Shown: in pieces, positions 1 through 7,704 of the stretch
Numbering within the stretch: position 1 is the first letter of the stretch
Layout of the letters: each line of letters opens with the position of its first letter
From: Bradyrhizobium cytisi
GTDB taxonomy: Bacteria > Pseudomonadota > Alphaproteobacteria > Rhizobiales > Xanthobacteraceae
Assembly: GCF_008123515.1 (NCBI RefSeq)
Contig: NZ_VSSR01000016.1
Location: 124,001-188,000 of the forward strand
Direction: 5' to 3'
DNA: 64,000 nucleotides
The notes under the pieces: model-generated
Database searches by the model: none
What the model saw: the letters and a program-made list of their open reading frames with translations, nothing else
Told to the model about the DNA's origin: nothing
Translations under genes and position numbers: made by a program

Positions 1-393
1 GACAGGAATGCCGTCAAAGTAGATGCGATCATCGCAACGTAGATCTTCGGCATAGTCGATAGCGTTCTTTAAAAGGCCGGACACCCCGCCGTGATAGCTA
101 GGTGAGGCGACTATTAAGCCATCAGCAGCTCGGAACAAGGTAACCAAGCGCGCCTCACGCTCGGTACGGTGCTGCGCAGATGGATCGTACGGTGAAATGC
201 AAAGATCTGCCGGTCCAAGTAGCACAACCCGCGCCCCGGCGGCTTCGGCAAACGAGAGACCAAGCCGCAGCGCTCGTTCAGTGCTCGAGCCAGGACGTAC
301 CGTGCCTCCAATGCCGACAATCAGCGGACTCGCGTCGGAAATGGCTACCTCCGGCTGCGAAGCGACGGGAGCCTCAAACTTACGATCTGACAT
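1..393 (-). CDS. NADPH-dependent FMN reductase, C-terminus cut by window edge
   Basis: The frame is open from an ATG at 393 to the first base, giving 131 residues of the amino-terminal part of a flavodoxin-like NAD(P)H:FMN reductase (SsuE/MsuE-type family, usually about 180-200 residues). Visible hallmarks are a beta strand entering GIGGTVRPGSST (phosphate-binding loop, about residues 28-39) and the ASPSYHGGVSGLLKNAIDY segment (about residues 95-113), which in this family packs on the flavin. It is the last visible gene of the biosynthetic operon, 182 bases after the GAPDH gene. The inferred job is to supply reduced FMN to the luciferase-like monooxygenase at 2926-4101. Family assignment is firm; the partner is inference. 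Confidence 0.85.
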   Translation of the reverse strand, partial: MSDRKFEAPVASQPEVAISDASPLIVGIGGTVRPGSSTERALRLGLSFAEAAGARVVLLGPADLCISPYDPSAQHRTEREARLVTLFRAADGLIVASPSYHGGVSGLLKNAIDYAEDLRCDDRIYFDGIPV

Positions 394-575
394 GATCATC
401 GTTCTCCAACGGATTGAGTTTCGGCAGACGTCTGTGATCGAAACGACAAACTCCATCGACATTGCCACAATTGAACGGCGCATTTGGCATCGCGCATCCG
501 TTGCGGGATGCCAACTCCGTACATCGGCCAACATCGCACGATGCCCACCAACCGCAGTTCTGGCGGCTCCCAAAC

Positions 576-1604
576 TCAGGCCCTCAACTGGCGTCCGATC
601 AGCAAGGAGAGGTCAACGAGACGGTTTGAATAGCCCCATTCGTTGTCATACCACCCAACGACTTTCACCTGATTTCCGCTGCTCATTGTCAAAGCGGAAT
701 CGAAGGTGCAACTCGGTGGGGTCCCCACGATATCGGACGACACGATTTCGTCTTCGGTGTAGGCAAGAATTCCTCGCATCGCTGACTGTGAAGCGCTCCG
801 GAATGCTGAATTGATCTCGTCCTTGCTTGCTTCGCGGTCAAGCGTGACGACTAAGTCAGTGACGGAGCCTGTGGGAACCGGCACGCGGAATGCGATGCCG
901 TCAAGCCTGCCCTTGAGTTCGGGTATCACGAGGCTGGTGGCTCTTGCGGCTCCCGTTGTGCTTGGGACGATATTGATCGCTGCTGCGCGCATGCGCCTCA
1001 GATTTGCCTGCCCAGATCTGCTCATGGCGATCTGATCGAGCAATTGCTGCTCCGTCGTATAGGCGTGTACGGTCGTCATATAGCCTCGAACGAATCCAAA
1101 GTTGTCCAGGAGCACCTTCGCCATAGGTGCCACGCAATTGGTGGTGCATGACGCGTTCGAGATAATCGTATGCCGAGCCGGATCGTACGCTTGCTCATTC
1201 ACCCCCAACACAATGGTGATGTCCTCTTCAGTGGCGGGGGCCGAAATAATTACTTTTCTTGCGCCGGCGTCAATGTGCTTTCGCGCATCGGAAGCTTTTG
1301 TGAAGCGCCCGGTCGATTCAATGACGACATCAACGTCCAATTCGTGCCAAGGGAGCGCGGCTGGATCAGTCTCCGATGTCGCGTTTATCGCGGCGCCATT
1401 CACTCGCAGAGTCGCATCATCATACGTGATGTCTCCAGGAAATGTACCGAGTATCGAGTCGTACTTAACCATGTGGGCAAGCACCGCAGTGTTGGCCAGA
1501 TCGTTAATGCAAACGATCTCAAGATCGACTTTTGAGGCGAACGCGGCTCGAAGAAAGTTTCGGCCCATGCGGCCAAATCCATTGATAGCTACTCGAAGAG
1601 TCAT
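576..1604 (-). CDS. gap: Type I glyceraldehyde-3-phosphate dehydrogenase embedded in the biosynthetic cluster
   Basis: A 342-residue GAPDH, full length for the family. The ATG at 1604 is preferred over an upstream in-frame start at 1634 because AGGAG lies six bases upstream of it and the Rossmann start (AINGFGRMGRN) follows directly. Visible features are the NAD-selective acidic residue after the second strand (CIND, about 32-35), catalytic Cys153 in SNASCTTNC, His180 in TVHAYTTEQ (the TTEQ is atypical; TNDQ is usual) and the LDGIAFRVPVPTGSVTDL segment. It appears catalytically intact. It sits 59 bases behind an MFS exporter gene, with no pgk, tkt or fba nearby. Cluster-encoded GAPDH isozymes confer self-resistance in the pentalenolactone and heptelidic acid clusters. 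A biosynthetic role on a sugar-phosphate precursor is the alternative. Confidence 0.93.
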   Translation of the reverse strand: MTLRVAINGFGRMGRNFLRAAFASKVDLEIVCINDLANTAVLAHMVKYDSILGTFPGDITYDDATLRVNGAAINATSETDPAALPWHELDVDVVIESTGRFTKASDARKHIDAGARKVIISAPATEEDITIVLGVNEQAYDPARHTIISNASCTTNCVAPMAKVLLDNFGFVRGYMTTVHAYTTEQQLLDQIAMSRSGQANLRRMRAAAINIVPSTTGAARATSLVIPELKGRLDGIAFRVPVPTGSVTDLVVTLDREASKDEINSAFRSASQSAMRGILAYTEDEIVSSDIVGTPPSCTFDSALTMSSGNQVKVVGWYDNEWGYSNRLVDLSLLIGRQLRA

Positions 1605-1663
1605 CAGGGTCTCCTGATTTGATTTTGACGACAATCTCGACGTCTTGGATAGGTTCGGTTCTG

Positions 1664-2929
1664 TCAGCCCCGCGTTTCTGGCGTAGGCTGGAGCGAGGGT
1701 GCAGATGTCGGCTCACTGACCGATATACTCTTCAATCCGCCCGCCAGCACCAAGACAAAAATCAGCACCAGTGAAATGCCCAATACAGGCCAGTTCACGC
1801 CTTCCCAACCCAGGAGGACGAAAACGGAGCTCGCGGTGAGAGATGCGAGCACGCCCGTCGATTGACCGAGCCCTTCGGCGACAGCCTGGATTCGTCCGCC
1901 ACGACCCGGTGGATAACTGCGGACAAGGAATGTCGTGCCTGCAAGATAGAGGAAATTCCAACCGATGCCGTTCAAGGCGAGCGCAATCAGAAAGTTGGTT
2001 GCGCTTGTGCCAAGGACCCCACCGACGGCCCCCGCCGCGAATAGACCTGCACCGATCATTCCGGTCCATCCTGGCCCTACTCGCGTCAAGATATTGCCGC
2101 TGATGAGTGCCGGTGCAAACATGCCGACAAGGTGCCATTGGATGATGGCGGCCCCGACCGAAGCCGAGTGTCCGCATTCATGGCTGCCCAGTGGACCGAT
2201 TGCCATGATCATCGTCATCAGGGCGCCAGAGCCCGCGAGAGCGAACAGCCCGCAATAGAAGTCTTTGGAGGCTTTCACAGAGGACAGAGGAACTGGCGTC
2301 AGCTTGTCGGTTTGCGTTTTGGGACCAATTCGGCCGGCACGGAGCGACAACATCAAGGGGATGTTGGTCAAGGCAAATACTCCCACCATCGCATAAGCGC
2401 CTGCATACTGGGCGCCGAAGAAATCGGATGCCGAGGTTGCGACAAACGGACCGGCAAACGCCGCGACAAGACCGCCATACAGAATGAACGATACAGCCCG
2501 CTCCCGCTGTCCGTCCGGCGCGCGATCCGCGGCCATATAGCGAATGTACCCCCCGGTAGATCGATAGGCGCCAACCAGTCCGGTGCCACAGCACAATAGC
2601 CAGAACGAGCCCGTTGTTATGGCAAGCACCGACACTGCGGCACCAACTGCGGCTGTTGTCGCCCCAGCGATCATCACGGCGATGTACCCAATTCGACCTA
2701 CCGCAAGCCCCGTGCCAAATGAGCACAGAGTTCCGACGATTGTGATTGCCGCCAGTGGGAACGTCGCGAGAGCAGGCGTGGGTGCCAGTTTGAGCCCGAC
2801 AATTGCCGTCAGGGTGAGGTCGATGCTCACACCCATGAAGTAGAACGCTTGGCACGCAGCCAGTATCCAGGTTGACCGCCCGACACCGTATCCCAGGAGT
2901 AGTCGCCAGCCGTTGGGAGGCATGCTCAT
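1664..2929 (-). CDS. MFS transporter, probable exporter of the cluster product
   Basis: A 421-residue hydrophobic protein with about twelve predicted membrane segments in two halves and a central polar linker around residues 200-215, as in major facilitator proteins. The conserved loop between helices 2 and 3 is only weakly recognisable (GTGLAVGRIGYIAVMIAG). The start overlaps the stop of the preceding monooxygenase gene by four bases (ATGA), so it is translationally coupled to the biosynthetic operon, and GAPDH follows. Export of the product is inferred from this position; drug:proton antiport is typical of such transporters, and import of a precursor is possible. The substrate cannot be read from the sequence. 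Confidence 0.85.
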   Translation of the reverse strand: MSMPPNGWRLLLGYGVGRSTWILAACQAFYFMGVSIDLTLTAIVGLKLAPTPALATFPLAAITIVGTLCSFGTGLAVGRIGYIAVMIAGATTAAVGAAVSVLAITTGSFWLLCCGTGLVGAYRSTGGYIRYMAADRAPDGQRERAVSFILYGGLVAAFAGPFVATSASDFFGAQYAGAYAMVGVFALTNIPLMLSLRAGRIGPKTQTDKLTPVPLSSVKASKDFYCGLFALAGSGALMTMIMAIGPLGSHECGHSASVGAAIIQWHLVGMFAPALISGNILTRVGPGWTGMIGAGLFAAGAVGGVLGTSATNFLIALALNGIGWNFLYLAGTTFLVRSYPPGRGGRIQAVAEGLGQSTGVLASLTASSVFVLLGWEGVNWPVLGISLVLIFVLVLAGGLKSISVSEPTSAPSLQPTPETRG

Positions 2930-4101
2930 TTCGCTGTCTCCGCCTCACGGACTGGGACCATCGCCGCCGCGCGTCCGCTCGCGTTCGAAGCCACGAACTC
3001 TTCACGTCGTTCGGAGACCCAGTTTTGCGATGCTTCGATTCCGACAAGGCCCCCCCTCAAGCGAGGAGCGACATGCCGCGCGAACAGCTCCAAACTGCGT
3101 TTCCGGGCCGCCGCAGGCGCCCAATCCTGGAACGAAATGAGTAGGCAACCGAATCCGCCGACATTCTCGGCCAAGCCGGTGACGGCGCGGAAGCAATCGT
3201 CTGGTGAACCCAAAATGATCCCACCTTGCGCAACCGTATAGTCGAACGCTTTTTCTTGAGCCACATCCGAACCTGGGATCGGGACTCCGAGCGTTTTCTG
3301 ATAGAGGTCACCGCGCTGAAACTTCCAACCGTCGAACAGCTCTTTCTTTCCTTGTTCGGCGGATTCGCTGACATGGACCGGAACAACCAACCGCCAACTT
3401 TCCTTGTTGACGGCATGACCTGCCGCGCGCTCGAGATGCCCCCATTGATCCGCAAGCCTTCCGACCCCGATATCCTGGCCGGCTCTGATCGCACCCCATG
3501 GCGGCGCGACATGGGACATCGCGTTGATTCCTAATCGGCCGGCCAATTCCATGCTGAACGGGGTCGCCGCACTTGCGACCACGATTTCAATCGGCGCACG
3601 AAACGGCCTAAGCTGAACGCGGGCGTCGTTCATCACAAACCAATCGGTCTTCGCCGAGAGCTTCTCTCCTCGAAGCAGCGGCTCGATTGCTTCAAGCGAT
3701 TCACCGAGCCGCTTGCGGGTGCTCGCAGGATCGATCCCTAGAATGTGCATATCGGCCTGATAAGCACCAGACCCAGCTCCGAGAATAAATCGTCCATCGG
3801 TCAGATGATCGAGCATCGCGGCGCGCTCCGCGACGAGAAACGGGTGATGATACGGAAGCCCGAGCACTCCAGTGGCGAACTTGATCTGACGCGTCCGTTG
3901 CGATGCAGCCGCAATAAACAGCTCAGGACTGCTGAGCGTTGCCCATCCGCCCGAATGGTGCTCACCTATCCAAAATTCGTCAAATCCAAGATCGTCGAGA
4001 AATTCCGCAAGCTCCAAGTCTTCGCGAAGCAACAGATACGGATCGACGCCGGGCGTGTGAAGAGGCGACGTGAAGCAGCCAAATCTACTCGGCAGTTGCA
4101 T
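2926..4101 (-). CDS. Luciferase-like (LLM class) flavin-dependent monooxygenase
   Basis: A 391-residue member of the bacterial luciferase-like superfamily, which uses reduced FMN and oxygen to insert one oxygen atom. Visible hallmarks are DDLGFDEFWIGEHHSGGW (about residues 36-53; the EHH is typical of the luciferase/alkanal-monooxygenase group), the FATGVLGLPYHHPFLVAERAA segment (about 75-95) and LTDGRFILGAGSG (about 99-111). It needs an external flavin reductase, and the FMN reductase at 1-393 in the same operon is the obvious candidate. It sits 19 bases downstream of the acyl-CoA-dehydrogenase-like gene and overlaps the MFS gene. N-oxygenation, hydroxylation and epoxidation of a cluster intermediate are all possible; the sequence does not decide. 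Confidence 0.9.
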   Translation of the reverse strand: MQLPSRFGCFTSPLHTPGVDPYLLLREDLELAEFLDDLGFDEFWIGEHHSGGWATLSSPELFIAAASQRTRQIKFATGVLGLPYHHPFLVAERAAMLDHLTDGRFILGAGSGAYQADMHILGIDPASTRKRLGESLEAIEPLLRGEKLSAKTDWFVMNDARVQLRPFRAPIEIVVASAATPFSMELAGRLGINAMSHVAPPWGAIRAGQDIGVGRLADQWGHLERAAGHAVNKESWRLVVPVHVSESAEQGKKELFDGWKFQRGDLYQKTLGVPIPGSDVAQEKAFDYTVAQGGIILGSPDDCFRAVTGLAENVGGFGCLLISFQDWAPAAARKRSLELFARHVAPRLRGGLVGIEASQNWVSERREEFVASNASGRAAAMVPVREAETAK

Positions 4102-4120
4102 GATTACTCTCCTCGTTGAA

Positions 4121-5233
4121 TCAGAGTCTGGAAGCTATCGTGACGCGTTGAATCTGATTGGTGCCTTCGATGATTTGCAGCAACTTGGCCTCGCGCATCC
4201 ATCTCTCGACGGGCTCGTCACTTGTATATCCGTATGCTCCAAGCACCTGCACGGCATGGGTCGTCACCTTCATTGCGGTGTCTGTCGCAAACAGCTTCGC
4301 TTGGGCCGCTAGGACCTCGGTTTTCTGTCCACGCGCATCTCTCTCGCGACAGGCACGGCAAAGAAGCTGACGGGCGGCTTCGATCTCCGTTGACATGTCG
4401 GCTAGCAAAAACGAAATTCCCTGAAACTCTATGATCTTTGATCCGAACTGAACGCGGGCCTTGGCATAGCTCGTCGCCCTGTTGAGAGCTGCTTGCGCCA
4501 AGCCGACTGCGCATGCCGCGATCCCCAGACGGCCCTGCACGAAGAAGCTCTGTGCAACGATCATGCCCCGATTGATCCGGCCCAGAATGCGAGAACGAGG
4601 TACTTCAACCTGTTCGAACACAATCTTCGCCGTTGGCAGGGCACGAACCCCCATCTTCTTTTCACGAGACTGGATTTGGACACCTGGACTGCCCGCATCC
4701 ACAAGGAAGCAGGTCAGCCCGCCGAGCCCGGCGCCGCCGGTTTTTGCATATACGTTAAGCAAGCCTGACACGCCGGCGTGTCCGACCCACGACTTCACAC
4801 CGTTCAGAACATAAGCATCGCCCCTTGACGTCGCCGTGGTTTCGATCTGCGAAAGGTCCGACCCGGCCGAAGGCTCTGACAGGCAATTGGAGCCTATCAG
4901 CTTGCCGTTCAGCATATCCGGCAGGAACTCGTTCTTGAGTTTGTCGTCGCCATGCTGCGCTAGTCCGCTGGTTGCAAGCGTCTGCAAATGAACCGCTTCT
5001 GCGAGAGCCAGCCAATGAACGGCGAGACGTTCGATCGCAACGCAGAACAAGGTGGTTGGATCGGGGGTTTTCGTTTGACCGAGGACCAAACCTGGCAACC
5101 CAAGCGAGCATATTTTGCTCACCAGGGCGGACGGAAATGTCTCGTTGCGTTCCGACGTTTCGACGATCGCCAAAACCTCCTCGCTGACCAATCGGTCGAT
5201 CTCCGCCAGGATGTGGTCAGGTTCGCACGGCAT
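4121..5233 (-). CDS. Acyl-CoA-dehydrogenase-family flavoenzyme, candidate aminoacyl/acyl-carrier-protein oxidase
   Basis: A 370-residue complete acyl-CoA dehydrogenase fold. The flavin/substrate segment NCLSEPSAGSDLSQIET lies at about residues 115-131. The carboxy-terminal region holds YGYTSDEPVERWMREAK and IIEGTNQIQR, where the Glu before GT (about residue 356) is the usual catalytic base, so a true alpha,beta-dehydrogenase activity is plausible. It starts two bases after the DapB-like gene and is next but one to the carrier protein. Relatives such as PltE, RedW and PigA oxidise prolyl groups bound to a carrier protein, so an adenylation-enzyme/ACP-linked desaturation is the favoured role here. 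Oxidation of a free CoA thioester is the alternative. Confidence 0.9.
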   Translation of the reverse strand: MPCEPDHILAEIDRLVSEEVLAIVETSERNETFPSALVSKICSLGLPGLVLGQTKTPDPTTLFCVAIERLAVHWLALAEAVHLQTLATSGLAQHGDDKLKNEFLPDMLNGKLIGSNCLSEPSAGSDLSQIETTATSRGDAYVLNGVKSWVGHAGVSGLLNVYAKTGGAGLGGLTCFLVDAGSPGVQIQSREKKMGVRALPTAKIVFEQVEVPRSRILGRINRGMIVAQSFFVQGRLGIAACAVGLAQAALNRATSYAKARVQFGSKIIEFQGISFLLADMSTEIEAARQLLCRACRERDARGQKTEVLAAQAKLFATDTAMKVTTHAVQVLGAYGYTSDEPVERWMREAKLLQIIEGTNQIQRVTIASRL

Positions 5234-5235
5234 GT

Positions 5236-5961
5236 TCAGCTCTTCTCGAGTGTTGAACGAACGGGCTCGTATAGTCCGGCATAGACGTCGAACATCGTTG
5301 CCAGGCCGGGGGACCTTTCAAAGGCATATCGGGCCGCCGCGAGGAATCCAGAAGCTGCGGCACGGAGGTCGGCGACGCTATGACTGATCGACAGCGACGC
5401 TCCAGGCAGGTCAAACGTCACCATGTGATCGCTAACGGGGGCGCCAGCACGTTGCGAGACTATCTCGCCATGCGAATACGTCACTGCCAGCTCAGCCCAT
5501 GAGCGCGCAAGCGAACCAGCGGATGCGCTTGGACGGTCCCTTTTCGTCACCGGGTGCCGCTCGAGAACCGACATGCGGGGCTGTCTCTCGAACCCGGCGC
5601 TCAGCCTTGCGATGGTGCGAACCAGAGAGACTTGTAACCAGTGACCGATTGATAGGTTGTCGGCGATAACGACAGGAACTTGGCGGCTTAATTCGACAAG
5701 GGTGCGGTAGGCATCGGAGGGAACGGATGAGACGGCATAGATCAGGGCCGTGCCGGTTTCGCGGCAGTAGCCTATTGTGTCGAGCAATGCGCTCGGCGCG
5801 GTGGCGTCAACGAGCACATGAGGCGCGGTGTCGATGCGCCAGCCGCTCGATGATGCGCGTAGTCCGAGGCGAACGCCACAACGGGTACACTCGTCAGCGA
5901 TCGCCATTCCGAGCCGACCCGTCGAACCAACAATGCCTACGATAAGAGGCGATTCATTCAA
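5236..5961 (-). CDS. DapB-like (dihydrodipicolinate-reductase family) enzyme, cluster paralogue
   Basis: A 241-residue homologue of 4-hydroxy-tetrahydrodipicolinate reductase, a little shorter than DapB (about 270). The nucleotide loop is VGIVGSTGRLGMAI (residues 8-21). The DapB signature (E-x-H-H-x-x-K-x-D-x-P-S-G-T-A) is present but diverged, at residues 134-148: Glu134, His136, Lys140, Asp142, Pro144 and Ser145 are kept, while the second His is Pro and the Gly-Thr is Ala-Ser. In E. coli DapB the first His and the Lys are the catalytic pair, and both are conserved here. Its place inside an NRPS-like operon, overlapping the ACP gene by eight bases, argues against lysine biosynthesis. Reduction of a cyclic imine or dihydropyridine-like intermediate is my inference. 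Confidence 0.82.
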   Translation of the reverse strand: MNESPLIVGIVGSTGRLGMAIADECTRCGVRLGLRASSSGWRIDTAPHVLVDATAPSALLDTIGYCRETGTALIYAVSSVPSDAYRTLVELSRQVPVVIADNLSIGHWLQVSLVRTIARLSAGFERQPRMSVLERHPVTKRDRPSASAGSLARSWAELAVTYSHGEIVSQRAGAPVSDHMVTFDLPGASLSISHSVADLRAAASGFLAAARYAFERSPGLATMFDVYAGLYEPVRSTLEKS

Positions 5962-6214
5962 CGTTCTGCTCCTTCAAAAACCTGACGATTCCACTGACCC
6001 TGCCGAGGAACGTGGTATCCTCCTCCAGGTCAATGTAGACGCCGTACGTTGTCTCGATCGAATCAATCAGTTGAAGAAACGACAGGGAAGAAAATCCCTT
6101 CTCCAAAAGATTTGACCGTTCATCCAACGCCAATTGTTGGGTCACGAGCCCGCTGGAAGCTTGTTCGATCAGCTTAGCGATACTTTCGCTCAGCGAAGTG
6201 TCGACCTGGGTCAT
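5954..6214 (-). CDS. Free-standing acyl/peptidyl carrier protein
   Basis: An 86-residue acidic helical protein of carrier-protein size. The phosphopantetheine site is in LLEKGFSSLSFLQLIDSIE (about residues 36-54): the second Ser of GFSSL aligns with the Ser of the usual DSL, with the Asp replaced by Ser. Helix 3/4 sequence (YGVYIDLEEDTTFL) follows as expected. It lies between the adenylation enzyme (44 bases upstream) and the DapB-like gene (eight-base overlap), so it is the obvious acceptor for the adenylated substrate. Activation needs a phosphopantetheinyl transferase, and none is visible in the window. The Asp-to-Ser change may affect partner recognition. Confidence 0.88.
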   Translation of the reverse strand: MTQVDTSLSESIAKLIEQASSGLVTQQLALDERSNLLEKGFSSLSFLQLIDSIETTYGVYIDLEEDTTFLGRVSGIVRFLKEQNVE

Positions 6215-6258
6215 TTCGGCTCTCCTCGGCTATGAGTCTGGACTACAGGGGCTGGATA

Positions 6259-7704
6259 TCAGTCTCGATCGCGATAGCTTAGAAGGAGTTGCTCTATTTT
6301 GGAGCCCTGAACCTTGCCGGCTCCATTCGTAGGCAGCACATCAACGAAAATGATCCGCTCGGGCACCTTGAAGGAGGCAGCTCTTGCCAAGTAGTGCCGA
6401 CGCAGCTCCACCGGATCGACCTCGTATTTTCGTACCACGACGGCTCCCAAGAACGGACGGCCTCCATCGGGGCTAACGACGGCGGCAGTCCCCGCTGCCA
6501 CGGCCGGGTGGGAAGTCAGCAAATTCTCCACTTCCTCCGAGGAAAACTTGCGTCCGCCGAGATTGAACGAGTTGCCGAGACGGCCGGCCAACTGAAGTTC
6601 GCCGCTTGGCAACAAGGCTCCTCGATCCGTGGTTCGATAGTAACCGTCCGAGGAAAACCTTCCCTCCAGCTCGCCGGGATAGTTGAGGTATCGCGTACCG
6701 GCCGACCTGCTTTTGGCGAGCAGAGTGCCGATCCCATCTTTCACGCCTTCGGTGCGAAGCGAGACACCCGGCAACGGATATCCTTGTCCCCCACCGGGGG
6801 TTGGATCGGAATTGAACGTCAGCGGGCCAGTTTCCGCGATGCCATAATAGTCCGCAACGCGTATCGAACGCTGAGCTAGTGTAACGCTGGTTTGCAGGCT
6901 GAGGCGCGCCGCTGATGACAGCGCTAAGCGCAGTCGGCTCTGCGCCATCCAGTCGAGTTGGGATGCCGCCAGATGATCGTAGGCGGCCGGGAATGCCACA
7001 AGCACGGTCGGCTCAAGCGTCACGAGATGGCGGGCAATATTGCTAGGGCTAGGCAGACCCGCAGGGAAGAGAAGGTCGGCGCCTGCCAGCAATCCCGGGA
7101 TCAACGACGTATTGAAGGCCAGTCCGTTATAGAGCCCGGCGAAGCATAGGACGCGATCAGCGCTATTGAGCTCACTTGCGCTGCACCACGCCTGCGCGGC
7201 CGCCGATACTGCAGAACCCGAGAATTCGATGCACGCCGGTGAACGGGTCGATCCCGAAGTGAGTCGGCACACTTCTGTATCGGGCGCTAACGGTAAACGG
7301 GATGAGGCTTGATCGGCGGGCAACCAAAGCGGCGTTCCAGCGCAATCAACCACGCATCTACCTGGCGGAAGCTGCGCAGACCCGTCATGCAATATCCCGT
7401 CGAAGCCACAACAGGTGTCAAGAGTTACGATCTCATGTGCCCCTAAGGCCGGATCAATGAGGAACGGAACGCCGCCGACACGGAGAACAGCTAAAAAGTC
7501 GGAGACGTAAGCTGGAGCGTTCCGGCGGACGATCCCGACACGGGCGGGCGCCCCCCGTTGCAGGTCGAGCGCCATCGTCAGCGCGCGCGACTTGTCGTCA
7601 ACCAAATCACATAGTCGCCCGTAGGAGATCTTCTCCGAAAGATTCCCGATCAGGGAGTCGGGATGGTCCGCCAGACCTTTAGATATCCGTTCGTATAAGA
7701 TCAT
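6259..7704 (-). CDS. Free-standing adenylation enzyme (ANL superfamily), loads the carrier protein
   Basis: A 481-residue acyl/aminoacyl-adenylating enzyme. The ATG at 7704 overlaps the stop of the condensation gene (TGATG); a TTG one codon upstream is less likely. Core motifs are A3 LTSGSTRSP (148-156), which lacks the usual Gly-Lys of TGxPKG; A5 YYGIAETGP (287-294); A7 YRTTDRG with Asp360; A8 GRLGNSFNLGGRKFSSEEVE (374-393); and A10 Lys464 in NGAGKVQ, so both half-reactions look possible. It has no fused carrier domain, and the ACP gene follows by 44 bases. The pocket residues do not let me name the substrate; an FPAAYDHL segment (238-245) replaces the A4 core motif. A CoA ligase role is the alternative. 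Confidence 0.88.
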   Translation of the reverse strand: MILYERISKGLADHPDSLIGNLSEKISYGRLCDLVDDKSRALTMALDLQRGAPARVGIVRRNAPAYVSDFLAVLRVGGVPFLIDPALGAHEIVTLDTCCGFDGILHDGSAQLPPGRCVVDCAGTPLWLPADQASSRLPLAPDTEVCRLTSGSTRSPACIEFSGSAVSAAAQAWCSASELNSADRVLCFAGLYNGLAFNTSLIPGLLAGADLLFPAGLPSPSNIARHLVTLEPTVLVAFPAAYDHLAASQLDWMAQSRLRLALSSAARLSLQTSVTLAQRSIRVADYYGIAETGPLTFNSDPTPGGGQGYPLPGVSLRTEGVKDGIGTLLAKSRSAGTRYLNYPGELEGRFSSDGYYRTTDRGALLPSGELQLAGRLGNSFNLGGRKFSSEEVENLLTSHPAVAAGTAAVVSPDGGRPFLGAVVVRKYEVDPVELRRHYLARAASFKVPERIIFVDVLPTNGAGKVQGSKIEQLLLSYRDRD

